This document shows positions 62,090 to 64,000 of a stretch of 64,000 bases of DNA, one piece after another. How positions within the stretch are numbered: position 1 is the stretch's first letter; every line of letters begins with the position of its first letter. Below the pieces are notes generated by a model. That model was given only the letters and a program-made list of their open reading frames with translations, was not told the DNA's origin and made no database searches. Made by a program: the position numbers and the translations under genes. This DNA is from Armadillidium nasatum (lineage: Eukaryota; Arthropoda; Malacostraca; Isopoda; Armadillidiidae): positions 137,501 through 201,500 of the forward strand of contig SEYY01022062.1 of the NCBI GenBank assembly GCA_009176605.1, written 5' to 3'.

Positions 62090-63760
62090 TTGCAGCAACT
62101 GGCTTAAGCTTGACTTTGTTATTTGAATTTGAAATACGTGAAAGATTAGAGGTTAGTTACTCCAAGACTAACCTTCTCGAGTCTATTAACTGCTGTTAGG
62201 AGGAACGTTTTTCAAACTTAATGAAGTATGAATGGTGGAGTCATTGGCGTTGGAGTGGATAGGAGAGAAGTTAATAGAGAGAAGGTCATTAATAAAAAAA
62301 ATAGAAAAAGTGTTGGGATAGGACAAAACCCTGAGGAACACCACTATTAATAGATTTAAATGAAGAACGGTGGCTGTCTACAGCAATTGCTATAGAACAA
62401 CCAGAAAGGAAATTAGAGAGAAGGATAGATACCGAAAGAGGCAAGTTTAAAAATCAAAACTGTGTGATAGACTCTATTGAAGGCTTTTGAAATGTCCAGC
62501 GCGTTCAGCAAAATATTCACCGAAATGCAGAAGAGCGGAGGACCAAGTCAGAGAGAAGGGAAAGATATCACCCGTAGAGAGTTTCTAACGAAAGCCATAC
62601 AGGCGATCAGAGATAAGATTAGAAGAATTGAGATGTATCCAAATCTTCCTGATAAGGATAGATTCGAAAACTTTAGAGAGAACGGAGGTCAAGAAATGGT
62701 ACTGTTCTTGGAGGGTTGAGAGGGATCCCCCAAGCACAAGTTTTGAGAAGCACAGGAGGAATACCATTGGGACCGCACGCCTTCTTACTATTAAGCTCAG
62801 AGAGAGCAGAAATGACGTCTTTATAGAAGAAATTATAATTTTAAACAAATTAGTTGGAGTGGGTTGAAGGAGGAGGAATAGCTCCGGAATCGTCTAAAGA
62901 TGAATTAGAGGCAGAAGTTTAAGCAAAGAGTTCAGCTTTATAAGAAGGTAAAACAGCCGTTGTGCCATCGAAAGATATTAAAGGAGGGAAAGAAGAGAAG
63001 CAGAATTAGAGTTAACATTTTTTACAAAATTCCAGAAAGAGCTTGAGGAAGAGGAACCAGAAAGATTATTGCAGTTTTTACGGAGAAAAGAGTTTTTAGT
63101 GTTACGAAGGATAGATTTTTCACGATTCCGGAATGAAAATAATAAGTTGCTTGAGTTTCCGAAGTTTGAAGACGACGGGAATCCCTGACGACATCATCTC
63201 TGCTGCGGATTGCCAGAGAATAAGAAGAGATAAACCAAGGTTTGTTTGGTTTAGTAGAAGGGAAAGAAAATGGAATGCACCTCCATTCCAGAGAGAATCG
63301 CCTCGGTAATGCGTCCTGCACACTCCGAGAGACCCCTCCTACGGAAGCAATATTCATTCCACAGGTACGACCGCAAGTCCGACCAGCTTATGGCACCGAA
63401 ATGCCACAAACGTTTCCTTTCAATAGAAGGGGGTCTTTCCTGCGGAGACTAGAAGAGATAAAAAAGGATACAGAGATAAGAAGGTGATCGGAGGAACCCA
63501 GAGGAGGAAAGTGTTTATCAGTATAAGGAGAAGGATTAGAAGTTGGAAAAAGTCTAGAATGTTGGGTTTGTCTCTAATACGAGTTGGGAGCTGCACCAAC
63601 TGCTCAAGGTCGTTTTGGATAACAAAATGTAAGGCACGTTCATCAGCTGTATCATGAGAACTAGAAGAATGCCATTGTCGGTGGTGAACATTGAAATCAC
63701 CTATGATGATGTTTTCAGAGAAAAGAGAATGTGCTCTATTTGGAGTAGAATTAGGAGATA
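62090..63760 (-). mobile_element. CR1/Jockey-like LINE, endonuclease through RT
   Basis: Minus strand, 5' end near 63760. IIIGDFNVHHRQWHSSSSHD (endonuclease), NDLEQLVQLPTRIRDKP, a NKPWFISS segment, LSKVFESILIRKIWIHLNSS, NLISDRLYGFR, then the GVPQG region near 62340 to about 62095. It has the best preserved endonuclease end of all copies here. Degenerate, with several frame breaks. Confidence 0.85.
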
Positions 63761-64000
63761 AATAAACTATATTTAAAATAAAAAATTCACATAAAATTAT
63801 ATATATATAAGGATTTTTTTTTTTAAGTTACATAGCTTTTTTAATGACTTTATTGTGTCTGTTTTATTAGAAAAAGCAATTCCAATTTAAGTTTCAACAT
63901 AGTAGGCATGAGTTTTAGCTGGCCTCGAGATTCATGTCAGTTATATATGAGACCATAACATTGTGTTGATTTGGTTGAGGTATGTTACAAATTTTCTGGC
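63761..64000. other. unassigned right edge
   Basis: AT-rich; no terminal IPO5 exon visible. Confidence 0.5.

Noticed and set aside
62477-62867. Plus-strand frames with EMQKSGGPS and similar
   Set aside because: Antisense of the LINE reverse transcriptase; the same shadow appears at 55561-55881 and 43262-43492.

Overview
This is animal nuclear DNA: AT-rich, intron-rich and crowded with transposons and long dinucleotide microsatellites. The element mix (a CR1/Jockey-like LINE with the GDFNVHHRQW endonuclease motif, a Copia element resembling the GalEa type, Penelope-like elements, DUF4817-type mariner, hAT, Tigger and tRNA-derived SINEs), together with extreme SSR content, fits a crustacean, probably a decapod. 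That assignment is an inference; no species is claimed.

Left edge (1-7 kb): the first half of a multi-pass membrane protein that looks like a gustatory-type chemoreceptor runs off the window on the minus strand. It is followed by a dead mariner-type transposon set inside a TA array, a tRNA-like foldback, two long TA arrays and an unnamed foldback repeat.

7.07-20.6 kb holds 16 plus-strand coding exons of WASHC5 (strumpellin), the large WASH-complex subunit. They cover about 890 codons and stop where about 265 C-terminal codons should follow. Two exons each carry one extra base in a short homopolymer.

20.6-28.5 kb holds no exon of either gene. It contains an old, broken Copia element (minus strand, 21.1-26.6 kb) and TA arrays. 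At 28.5 kb the plus strand resumes with seven exons of a different gene, IPO5 (importin-5), starting roughly at residue 570 and lacking the last short exon. Both sides of the junction are phase 0, so the window reads as a WASHC5::IPO5 chimera. It is either a scaffold misjoin or a real rearrangement.

28.7-64 kb: IPO5 introns and downstream DNA are filled with TEs. These are an hAT relic, an RTE-like LINE, several CR1/Jockey-like LINE copies in both orientations, a Penelope-like element between 0.66-kb inverted arms, a Tigger relic, hAT-type MITEs, SINEs and two (CT)n arrays over 400 bp.

Thirty-nine (TA)n arrays, mostly 100-150 bp, make up about 8% of the window. They are not randomly placed. 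They abut splice sites, TE termini and, at four loci, the 3' end of the LINE directly after a short stem-loop. Three of those stem-loops have compensatory changes in both arms, which suggests the LINE carries a structured 3' end and a TA tail that seeds microsatellites.
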